Source: Nocardioides sp. JS614
Lineage (GTDB): Bacteria; Actinomycetota; Actinomycetes; Propionibacteriales; Nocardioidaceae
Length of the DNA stretch: 64,000 nucleotides
Assembly: GCF_000015265.1 (NCBI RefSeq)
Contig: NC_008697.1
Location: 62,001-126,000 of the forward strand
Direction: 5' to 3'
Of this stretch, positions 7,343 to 15,244 are shown piece after piece. The notes beneath the pieces were generated by a model, which made no database searches, was not told where the DNA came from, and worked only from the letters and a program-made list of their open reading frames with translations. Positions within the stretch are counted from its first letter, which is position 1, and each line of letters starts with the position of its first letter. The position numbers and the translations under genes are program-made.

Positions 7343-8566
7343 TCAGCCGGCCGGGGTGAGAGGTCGGGCTTCGGTACTGCCGGATTCTCGGATTCCAGTT
7401 GCCAACAGTCGTAGGCCGATCTCCCGCACTTGCTGCTCGATCACGTCGACAGGTCGGCTGACGTCGACCGCGTGGACGACGAGCAGCACGTTCGTGCCGA
7501 CGATGCCAAACGGGTCCGGTCCCGGTTCATCGGACGAGTAGATGAGGTGCCCGGTGCTCAGCCCGAGCCGGGCGCAGTAGGTGACAAGTTGGTAGACGTC
7601 TGCGTTAGGGACTTTGCCGTTGTCATCGAGCAGCTTGTACTTCGTGTCCGCTACCGCCACCACGCCACCCGGGCCGTCGAACAGCAGATCCGGCTTGATG
7701 CTAAGTCGGCCGAGAGTGTCGAGCGGCATCGTCTGCTGCGGAACCAGCCCCAGTGTCTGCTCCTCCAGGAGCCTGGCGATAAGGGTCTCGAACAGCCACG
7801 CCATGTTCACCACGAATCCGTGCGTCTGAGTCGCGCCGGCCTCGTGCTCCACGCTCGTGTGCGCCAGGACGACGTCGGCAAGGTGGAGGAGCCGATGCAT
7901 CTTTACGTTGAGGCGTGTTGGGGTCCAAGGTTCGAGCGGGGCACCGGGCGCGAGGAGCTTCGCCTCGCCGAGCAACCGGTCGAGCCGTCTCAGCGCCTGG
8001 GTGCTGTGTTCGGGCACGCCTGGCAAGGCAAGGAGTGCGGTCGCGGCGGCACGGGTGCGCCGGTTGTCGTCGGTGTCCAGGGTCCACTCGTCGACGGTGA
8101 CCTCGAGCGGCACAGGGAGTCCGAAGCGGCGCAGGTGCTGCTCTCGCAGCCGGACGCGTCCGCGGAGTACTGGCAGAGTCTGGTCCTCGCTGCGGTAGCC
8201 GCGAAGTGGTCCGGCGGCCATGGCGGTGGCCGCCTCCTGGGCGAAGAGGACGGCGAGTACCGCGGAAATATCCGCGTGAGGAGCGACCCCCACGAGCTCC
8301 GGGTCCACCTTCAGCCCGCGCACGCCCTGAGCCCGGGCGAGCAACGTCAGCACCTTCGCGGCGCCGACTTTCGGTGTCACGCGAACGACCAGGTCGCCAC
8401 GGCGGACCGCGCCGACGGCGTGCTCAGCCGTGACGCGCCAACCATCGACGTCGGGCTGAGCGGTCACGAGGCCGCTCCGGTTCAAGGCAGCCGCCTCGGC
8501 GCGTGTCAGGTCGACCGGGTAGAGACGCTGCCCCTCGGTGAGATGCTCGAGGTCAGCCCTCGTCAC
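7343..8566 (-). CDS. mcrC: McrC-like nuclease subunit of McrBC
   Basis: 407 aa from the GTG at 8566, which overlaps the end of mcrB by 14 nt; the frame further upstream is antisense-like, low-complexity sequence. The N-terminal half has the McrC pattern GDLVVRVTPKVG. The C-terminal PD-(D/E)XK core is visible as SIKPDLLFDGPGGVVAVADTKYKLL (Asp, then DxK, about residues 285-310). It ends with typical McrC YQLVTYCARLG. McrC is the endonuclease that McrB loads; together they cut modified DNA after GTP-driven translocation. It is the last gene of the five-gene operon. Confidence 0.9.
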   Translation of the reverse strand: MTRADLEHLTEGQRLYPVDLTRAEAAALNRSGLVTAQPDVDGWRVTAEHAVGAVRRGDLVVRVTPKVGAAKVLTLLARAQGVRGLKVDPELVGVAPHADISAVLAVLFAQEAATAMAAGPLRGYRSEDQTLPVLRGRVRLREQHLRRFGLPVPLEVTVDEWTLDTDDNRRTRAAATALLALPGVPEHSTQALRRLDRLLGEAKLLAPGAPLEPWTPTRLNVKMHRLLHLADVVLAHTSVEHEAGATQTHGFVVNMAWLFETLIARLLEEQTLGLVPQQTMPLDTLGRLSIKPDLLFDGPGGVVAVADTKYKLLDDNGKVPNADVYQLVTYCARLGLSTGHLIYSSDEPGPDPFGIVGTNVLLVVHAVDVSRPVDVIEQQVREIGLRLLATGIRESGSTEARPLTPAG

Positions 8567-11252
8567 CGTGGTCCTCGGCGGGTTCGGCGGCTTCGGCGGA
8601 TGGGGTCGGTGCTGCCAAGCCGCACTCCGCGAGCCATGCCGAGAACGGGTACCAGGTGTCGACGTTGTCGTGGGCGCCGTAGTGGTGCTCGACCAACATG
8701 GGGCGCAACTCGCGGCGCCACAACCGCTCAAGCGCGCCCTGGGTGTCGGACCCGTCTCGCATGAAATACGACGGGCCGAAGGCGAGCGACTTGTCGAGGC
8801 CGCGCTTGACCATCTCGGCGTTGAGGCGGTCCCGCAGCTGGGCGAGGCCTGGCGGGCGTTGGTTGTCGGCACACCACCGGGCGAGCACTCCGCTGAGTGC
8901 CGGCTCGTCGGTGTCCATGGACAGGAACACGAATCGGCGGCGCATGGCGGCGTCGAGTAGGGCGATAGAGCGGTCGGCGGTGTTCATCGTGCCGATGATG
9001 AAGAGGTTGTCCGGCAAGCTGAACCGCTCCCCCTCGCTGTAAAGGAGCTCAACCTCGGAGCCCCGATACTCCAGCAGGAAGTACAGCTCACCGAAGACCT
9101 TCGCGATGTTGGCCCGGTTGATCTCGTCGATGACCAGCACGAATGGCTTGCCCTCCGCGTTGCGCGCCTCGTCTGCGATCCGCCTCAGCGGACCCGGCCG
9201 GACGGCCAACGTGGCTCCCCCACCCTCAGTAGTGGGGCGGAAGCCCTCCACGAAATCCTCGTAGCTGTACGTCGGATGGAACTGCACGAGCGCGGACTGA
9301 CCCTCCACCACGCCACATGCCTCGAGCAGATGCTGGACGAGATAGGTCTTGCCGGTGCCGGGTGGGCCGTCCAGGACGACCTGCTTGCGTTCGTTGAGAC
9401 TGATCAAGAGCTCGTCGAGCCAGCCGGCGTCCGCGTGGTGTAGGTCCGCGGCCAGCTTCGTGGTGTCGCATGCGAGTTCCGCCTTGGTTGGCAGCTGCCC
9501 TGGCGGTGTCTCGGTCTCGCCCTCGAGGTCCAGCTCGACCTGGTCGATGTCGACGTCGCCGGTCAGCTCCTCATCAACCTGGGTGAGGAGCTCGAGGGCA
9601 GCGACGATCTCGGTGAGGTCGAGGACGTCCTCCCCCTTGAACCGCACCCGACTGCGGACGCCGGCGGGCAGCTCCTTGACGGTCGGCGAACTTTCGGTGA
9701 ACCAGGCGACCGGCCTGACGATCAGGGTGGACCCACCGATGGACTGCAGAGTCGCAGGCCCGTCCTCGACGCGTCCAAGTCGGAGCGTCCCGCCGTCGAC
9801 GGTCGTGATGAGGTCGCCGGGCTGCATGCCCAGGACGAAGGCGAGGACATCGCGCTTCTTGGCCTCGCGCTTGACCACCTGCAGGTCTGAGTAGCGGTCC
9901 TCCACGAGGCTGCTCAGCGCGTCCTGCGTGAACTGGGCGGGAAGCTGTGTGAGCCGCCCCACGGTGAGGGTGACGCGGCCTTGGCTGACCCAGGCCGGTA
10001 CACGGTTCTGCTGGTCGAGCTCACCGCGCACCAGCCAGGCCCGCCCTCCGCCCTCGACCTCCTGGCTCCACTGCTGCAGCAATGGTGCGGTGTCGTAGCG
10101 CACCGGCTTACCGCCCTGGTCGTCCTGGAGGGCCAGCGTGATGCTCTTCAGGTCCTTCTCGACGTCGTCGGTGGCTGCCTCGAGGCGGTCGGCGAACATC
10201 TCGACGATGCGCTGACGGTCGGTAACGCGCAGCACCGTGGTGAAGGAGCGCGGGTGGGCCAGCAGGCACATGAGCGAGGCGACGCGGTCGTCGACGTCAG
10301 GCACCCCGCTCACCAGGTCCCGGAAGGCCCATGGGTCGGCCCAGGCGGCGTCTCGGGTGTCTTGCGGCTGCGACCACCAGTGGTCGAGCAGCCGAACGAA
10401 CGACTCGAGCATCGTGACGGGTGTCGCGATCAGGGCCTTGCCGCCGTGAACGAAGCCCTGCTCGAGGTCCGCGGACAACTGCCAGGGCAGCCCGGGTGGA
10501 TCAACGGCGGGGATGAGCGGGTTGCGTACCCGGCTGCGCTTGGTGCTGCCGACCATGTCGCTGAACGGCCCGACCAGGAGCACGAGCGCCTCTGCAGCCA
10601 GGGTCCGAGCGCCGAGGTCATCGAGCCCTGGCAGGGTGGAGGCCAGTGGACGGGGCGCGCCGTCGAGGTATTTGCGCAGCGTGGTCGTGGTGGCGGGGCT
10701 CCAGATCGGTGAGCCTGGCGAGAAGGCGGAGTCCAAACTGCGCCACGCGTTCAGCACTGGCGTGCAGGCCCGCATGCTGTGGGCGGCCCCGGCGCCGCTG
10801 TGCAAGACGTCGCTCTCTGGAGTGGCCGGCAAATCTGGCAGCGGCTCGTTACGTGCGACGTCCCATGCCTGGTAGCCCTGTACAGCGGCGTCGTACAGGG
10901 CCATGGGGTCGGGGTGGCTGCTAAGCGCCCCTCGGCCTTCCCTGGTGAGTCGGAACCCCCCGTCGGAAGTGGCGTGGAGCCAGCCTGCGTGCTCGTAGGT
11001 GGTCGTGAGGTTCCAGCCGAAGTTGTTCCACGCCCGCACCGCGCCGGTGGCGGTGAGCGAGGAGTCGTAGTCGTTGAGAGGCACACGGCCGGCAGCGAGC
11101 TCCTGCAACTCGGTGGTCTGAATCGGATCCTGGTGCTCGCCAAGCACCTCGAGGGCGGCGCGCAGGCGGGTGCGGCATCGCTTCGGCCAGTCGGGATCCT
11201 GCACCGGATCGGCGTCGGGCGTGACAGCAGTTGCGGCGGGCTGTTGGGTCAC
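8553..11252 (-). CDS. mcrB: McrB-like GTP-dependent AAA+ motor
   Basis: 899 aa from the GTG at 11252, overlapping the methylase stop by 4 nt (GTGA). The AAA+ domain is in the last third: Walker A GPPGTGKTYLV (about residue 630), Walker B FVLVIDEINRANIAKVFGELY (about 705) and the McrB signature GTMNTADRSIALLD (about 755). About 600 residues precede it, far more than the E. coli N-terminal DNA-binding domain. They begin with a helical region and include sequence I cannot assign, presumably the target-recognition part. It should form the hexameric motor that feeds DNA to McrC. The operon suggests it works with the upstream helicases and methylase. Confidence 0.9.
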   Translation of the reverse strand: MTQQPAATAVTPDADPVQDPDWPKRCRTRLRAALEVLGEHQDPIQTTELQELAAGRVPLNDYDSSLTATGAVRAWNNFGWNLTTTYEHAGWLHATSDGGFRLTREGRGALSSHPDPMALYDAAVQGYQAWDVARNEPLPDLPATPESDVLHSGAGAAHSMRACTPVLNAWRSLDSAFSPGSPIWSPATTTTLRKYLDGAPRPLASTLPGLDDLGARTLAAEALVLLVGPFSDMVGSTKRSRVRNPLIPAVDPPGLPWQLSADLEQGFVHGGKALIATPVTMLESFVRLLDHWWSQPQDTRDAAWADPWAFRDLVSGVPDVDDRVASLMCLLAHPRSFTTVLRVTDRQRIVEMFADRLEAATDDVEKDLKSITLALQDDQGGKPVRYDTAPLLQQWSQEVEGGGRAWLVRGELDQQNRVPAWVSQGRVTLTVGRLTQLPAQFTQDALSSLVEDRYSDLQVVKREAKKRDVLAFVLGMQPGDLITTVDGGTLRLGRVEDGPATLQSIGGSTLIVRPVAWFTESSPTVKELPAGVRSRVRFKGEDVLDLTEIVAALELLTQVDEELTGDVDIDQVELDLEGETETPPGQLPTKAELACDTTKLAADLHHADAGWLDELLISLNERKQVVLDGPPGTGKTYLVQHLLEACGVVEGQSALVQFHPTYSYEDFVEGFRPTTEGGGATLAVRPGPLRRIADEARNAEGKPFVLVIDEINRANIAKVFGELYFLLEYRGSEVELLYSEGERFSLPDNLFIIGTMNTADRSIALLDAAMRRRFVFLSMDTDEPALSGVLARWCADNQRPPGLAQLRDRLNAEMVKRGLDKSLAFGPSYFMRDGSDTQGALERLWRRELRPMLVEHHYGAHDNVDTWYPFSAWLAECGLAAPTPSAEAAEPAEDHGDEG

Positions 11253-14200
11253 GACTCACGCTCCAGGTGTCGAGGGCCTTCGCCGGGGGCCGGGTCCAGC
11301 GGGCTGACGAACGGCACGCCGCTCTCGGCAGCGGCTGCCATGGCGTCGTAGGCGGCAAGCACGAGCCGCTTGGTCCGGAACTCCCCGTGGTCGCGCTCCT
11401 CGTACTTGCATACCAAGACGAACGAATCGAGGACGTATTCCGCATCCTCGCGATCGAGGCCGTAGAGGCAAAGCATGGCGGCCTCAAGCTCGGCGCGCAG
11501 CTGCTCCCGGCGCTCAGGAACCCATCGGAACGGCGGCCCGGGATCCGTTGTGCCGGGCTCGCCTGAAAGAACGTCGACGGCGTACGCTGCGAGCCTTTCA
11601 CTCGTGTAGGTCAGCTCCAGAACTCGAGCCCGCACAAAGGCCCCCAAGGGCTCTTGAGACCAAGCTGGTACGCCATCGAATGCCTCCGGCTCTGGGCACG
11701 CCAATTGCTTGGTCAAGAAGTACTTCATTCCTGTGCCGCTGATCTTCTGCCTCGAGATGTAGTCGAAGATCAGCGAGGACCAAACCGCCTGCAAGAACGG
11801 CGTCTTGCTCGGAGCCGCTGCGAAGGCGAGCAGGAACTTGTCCCCCACCGCGGCGCGTGGGAGCACACTCGGGACGAACGTGCGCATGTCGCTGGATCGG
11901 GCGATGTCGCGCCACCCGAACAACCAGTTTCGATCCCATCCCTCGGGGATCGCCTTGGTGACGTTGGCCTCAGGCACCCAGTAGCGGGCCATCGGTTCGG
12001 AGGCGGGGTCGTCCAACCGCTCGTCGGTGAGTCGCGGCAACGCAGTCCCCTGGTAGCCCTCGGGGACGTCGGCATATCCCGAGAAGCGGGAGTTCCAGTG
12101 GCTCAGCATCTTCGCTTCGTACAGAGGCAGCCAGCGCTGGTCGGCGTGGGTCCAGGCCCAGCCGTCGAAGGTGGCCTCGAGGTCTTCAAGGTCCTCGACG
12201 GTGTGGAAAAGAGCGCTGTCGTTTGCCATGTCGAAGAGACGGGAAAAGCGAAGCCCCCAGGGATTGCGTCCGCCGTCGCGGATCAGGATGGGGTGTCGGC
12301 GATAGCAGGCGAGGGTCACCTCTGCGTCGCGGGTGTCCGCGAAAATGGGCAACGTTCCGGTGTTCGGGTTCAACAGGACCAGGTCATCGGATGGCAGGCT
12401 GTATTTGCGATCTGCGATCTGAAGGTCGCGCGGATGCCGGTTGTCGAAGGAGAGCTGCGCCTCGGGGATGCGCTCACCACCAGTGGTCGAGGACACGGCG
12501 AAGCGGAACCTGTTGTGGCCTATCCCGCTCCAGATCTCCGGTCCGGTGACGAAATCGAAGAAGGCCGCGAGGCGCCCAGACGTGATCGTGTCGGCGAAAA
12601 AGGCGGCGGTGGTGGCGTCCGTCGCAAGGCCGGTCGGGGTGATGATGCCGCTGCGGCCGGTCGGAGCGAGGGTGGCGCGGAAGTGCTCGGCGAAGACGCT
12701 GTAGGTATTTACGTCGCCGACGCCGCACAGCGGGTAACGGCCGCTGCCGCGGAGGAACTGGCTCTCGGCTTCGCTCTGTCGGCGCGCGGCGTTGAACTCG
12801 CCAAACAGGTCTGGGTCGGTCTCGGCGAGTGCCGCGATGGCCTTTTTGCGGGCGGCGGCGTTCTTCGCCTCGGCAATGGCCGGCTCGCGGATCGCGAAGA
12901 ACTCCTGCTCCTGGAGCTTGATGCGCTCCCACGGTGGATTGCCGAGGACCGCATCGAAGCCACCTGTCCAGCCGTACGGACCGCGCGCGAGACCGTCGTC
13001 GGGCACGCGGAACACGTCGGGGAACTCCAGATGCCAGTGGAACAGCCGGTGCCGGGTCGCGAGCTCGTCGACGGCTTTCACAACGGGGTCGGGAGCGGCT
13101 TCGTCGGCGATGGCGGTCAGGGCCCGGTGGGTGATCGGCTCGGCGTCGGCGGTCTTGGGGCCGAGGAAGGCCGCGCACCAGGCGTCGGCGACGCGGCGGG
13201 CGCGGATGATGTCGGGATCGCTCTGTAGGTCGGCGTAGCGCTGGGCGGCCCAGGCGACGTCGTCCACGGTGGTGGCTGCGGCGGCGCGGTCGGTGATCTC
13301 GGCGGTGGCCTTGCGCAGGCTTGCGGTGTCGATATCGATGCCGGCGTCGTCGAAGAGGTCGCCCTGACCGCGTTCGGTGGCGTTGCGCTTCTTCAATGTG
13401 GACGCGGCGGACTTGTCGTCGCCGGTGAGGGCGACGTAGGCGGTGTCGGGAATGCCCCCATGGATGAGGGCGGGAGTGGTGCCGAGGAGGGCGTTGCCGA
13501 CCTTGATGTGGTGGTCGAGGAACGATAGGGGGCGGCCGGGGCTCATGGCGGTGAGCCAGAGGCTGACCTTGGCCAGGTCGGCCGCCATCGGGTTGATGTC
13601 GATGCCGTAGACGCAGCGGGCGACGACGTCGTGCATTGCGTCGCTGTAGGCGGTTGGGGTGGGGTCGACTTCGCCGGTGCGCACGGTGGCGAGTCGAGTG
13701 GCGATGCGGCGGGCAGCAGCTACCAGGAAGTGCGCCGATCCGACGCTCGGGTCGCACACCCGCAGCCCCAGTAGGGCTGCTTCGGCCTCCTCGGTGGTGT
13801 GGGCGTTCTTCTCGGCGTCGTCCAGCACGGGGTCGAGTGCGGTGTCGAGGACGAGCTCGACGAGTTCGGTGGGGGTGTAGTAACTGCCGGAGGTCTTGCG
13901 GTCGTTGCCGGCGAGGGTCTCCAGAGTGAAGGCGTGGGTGGTCGGGTCGTGGCGTGGCACCAGCTCCAGCAGGGACTCGTAGATCGAGCCGAGTTCTTCG
14001 GCGCCGAGGTGGGCGAAGTCGACCAGTCGCTGCGGCTGGCCCTTCGGTTGCACGACCGCAAGCGAGCGAACGGCGGTGAGAAGGGCGGCGTTCGGAAGTC
14101 GGCTGCCGGCTAGGACATCGGCTGCGGTGGGTGCGAAGAGGCCACCGAGGCCAGGGAGCCCGAGGCGTTGCTCACCCTCCTTGCGGCCGAGGGCGTCTAG

Positions 14201-15244
14201 GACGAACGTGGCGGCCTGCCACAGATCGTCGTGGCCGCTGCCGTGACGGCGGACGGCCAGACGACGAAGGCGCGTGGAGGAGAAGTGCTCGGCGTAGCGC
14301 CTTCGCTGCTCCTGGCTGGCGTCTGGGCTGAGCAGGGCGTCACGGTCCTCGGCGACGGCCCAGAAGAGGAGTCGGTAGGCCAGTCGCAGCAGCGCGGCGT
14401 GGACGTCGCTGAGGCGGATCTCGCCGCGCTCCAGGCGGTCGCGCAGCTTGGTATTCGCAGGGTGCTGGAGGAAGCCCGTGCCGAGGGTCTCCAGCGCCAG
14501 TTCGACCCCGTCACGCAGCAGCGTCATGGCACGCACGCCCTGGCTCACAGCGGTGACGCGCCAGCGCTCGAGCCAGCAGTCGGCGGGCTGGCCGTCATCC
14601 GGCACTTCGACGCGGGACTGGTGGCAGAGCAGGTAGAGGAGGGCGAACTCGGCGAAGAGCTCGCCGTCGAACATCGCCTCAAGGTCGAACTCGACGTAGG
14701 CCTGCCCGGTGAGGGTGGTGGAGTCGCGCAGCAGGCGTAGCACGCGGCCGTTGGCCACGACCGCCCAGAGGTACTCATCGGTGCGGTTGAGCAGTTCTTG
14801 CACCATCGCGTGCGGAGCGCGTGCCGCCCCGGCTACACCGGCGGACCGCTTGTCGAGCGGGACTCCCCATCCGAGCAGGTGCATCGGGGTGGCGCCCCAC
14901 AGGTGGCTGACCGGGTACTGCTTGTCCCCCACGGCCAAGCCACCCGCCGGCGTGGGCGGCACCCGGCCGTAGCCGAGCTCGGAGAGCAGGAGCGTGAGCC
15001 AACGTTCGCGTGTGAGCCCGACCGCGGGGTCCTCGTCGGGCAGGCTGTCGAGGTCGGAGCGGAACCGCCGGTAGACCCCGAGCAGGTGTGTCCAGACCCG
15101 TGCGGCCGCCTCCCGGGGACTCTCGGACCCCAGGTGGTACGCCGAGCCCGTGAGGCCGTCCAGGTCGCCGGCCAGGACAGCTGAGAGCACGTCGCCGGGC
15201 ATCAGCGCGCCGGCCACGCGGACCGAGGTCAGTCCGCCGTTCAC
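11249..15244 (-). CDS. DrmMI/PglX-like N6-adenine DNA methyltransferase
   Basis: 1331 aa from the GTG at 15244 (4-nt GTGA overlap with the SNF2 gene). The methylase core lies in the middle: motif I GLRVCDPSVGSAHFLVAAARR (about residue 495), VYGIDINPMAADLAKVSLWL, and motif IV GFDAVLGNPPWERI (about 768). The large N terminus (about 480 residues) and the C-terminal target-recognition half match DISARM MTase 1 and BREX PglX style proteins. It probably methylates host DNA to mark self. The order SNF2-methylase, and even the overlap, repeats the arrangement of drmD-drmMI further right in this window. Confidence 0.85.
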   Translation of the reverse strand: MNGGLTSVRVAGALMPGDVLSAVLAGDLDGLTGSAYHLGSESPREAAARVWTHLLGVYRRFRSDLDSLPDEDPAVGLTRERWLTLLLSELGYGRVPPTPAGGLAVGDKQYPVSHLWGATPMHLLGWGVPLDKRSAGVAGAARAPHAMVQELLNRTDEYLWAVVANGRVLRLLRDSTTLTGQAYVEFDLEAMFDGELFAEFALLYLLCHQSRVEVPDDGQPADCWLERWRVTAVSQGVRAMTLLRDGVELALETLGTGFLQHPANTKLRDRLERGEIRLSDVHAALLRLAYRLLFWAVAEDRDALLSPDASQEQRRRYAEHFSSTRLRRLAVRRHGSGHDDLWQAATFVLDALGRKEGEQRLGLPGLGGLFAPTAADVLAGSRLPNAALLTAVRSLAVVQPKGQPQRLVDFAHLGAEELGSIYESLLELVPRHDPTTHAFTLETLAGNDRKTSGSYYTPTELVELVLDTALDPVLDDAEKNAHTTEEAEAALLGLRVCDPSVGSAHFLVAAARRIATRLATVRTGEVDPTPTAYSDAMHDVVARCVYGIDINPMAADLAKVSLWLTAMSPGRPLSFLDHHIKVGNALLGTTPALIHGGIPDTAYVALTGDDKSAASTLKKRNATERGQGDLFDDAGIDIDTASLRKATAEITDRAAAATTVDDVAWAAQRYADLQSDPDIIRARRVADAWCAAFLGPKTADAEPITHRALTAIADEAAPDPVVKAVDELATRHRLFHWHLEFPDVFRVPDDGLARGPYGWTGGFDAVLGNPPWERIKLQEQEFFAIREPAIAEAKNAAARKKAIAALAETDPDLFGEFNAARRQSEAESQFLRGSGRYPLCGVGDVNTYSVFAEHFRATLAPTGRSGIITPTGLATDATTAAFFADTITSGRLAAFFDFVTGPEIWSGIGHNRFRFAVSSTTGGERIPEAQLSFDNRHPRDLQIADRKYSLPSDDLVLLNPNTGTLPIFADTRDAEVTLACYRRHPILIRDGGRNPWGLRFSRLFDMANDSALFHTVEDLEDLEATFDGWAWTHADQRWLPLYEAKMLSHWNSRFSGYADVPEGYQGTALPRLTDERLDDPASEPMARYWVPEANVTKAIPEGWDRNWLFGWRDIARSSDMRTFVPSVLPRAAVGDKFLLAFAAAPSKTPFLQAVWSSLIFDYISRQKISGTGMKYFLTKQLACPEPEAFDGVPAWSQEPLGAFVRARVLELTYTSERLAAYAVDVLSGEPGTTDPGPPFRWVPERREQLRAELEAAMLCLYGLDREDAEYVLDSFVLVCKYEERDHGEFRTKRLVLAAYDAMAAAAESGVPFVSPLDPAPGEGPRHLERES

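Noticed and set aside
7339..7363. Hairpin at the mcrC stop as a terminator
   Set aside because: The stem is 7 bp with an 11-nt loop and no T-run on the transcribed strand; too weak to call.
6205..8764. Long plus-strand open frames opposite tcmP and mcrC
   Set aside because: They are antisense frames that stay open because of high GC. They lack family motifs, while the minus strand encodes clear TcmP and McrC proteins.
11654..13228. A 524-codon plus-strand frame opposite the methylase
   Set aside because: It is fully antisense to the conserved methylase domain and shows only Gly/Val/Arg-rich composition.
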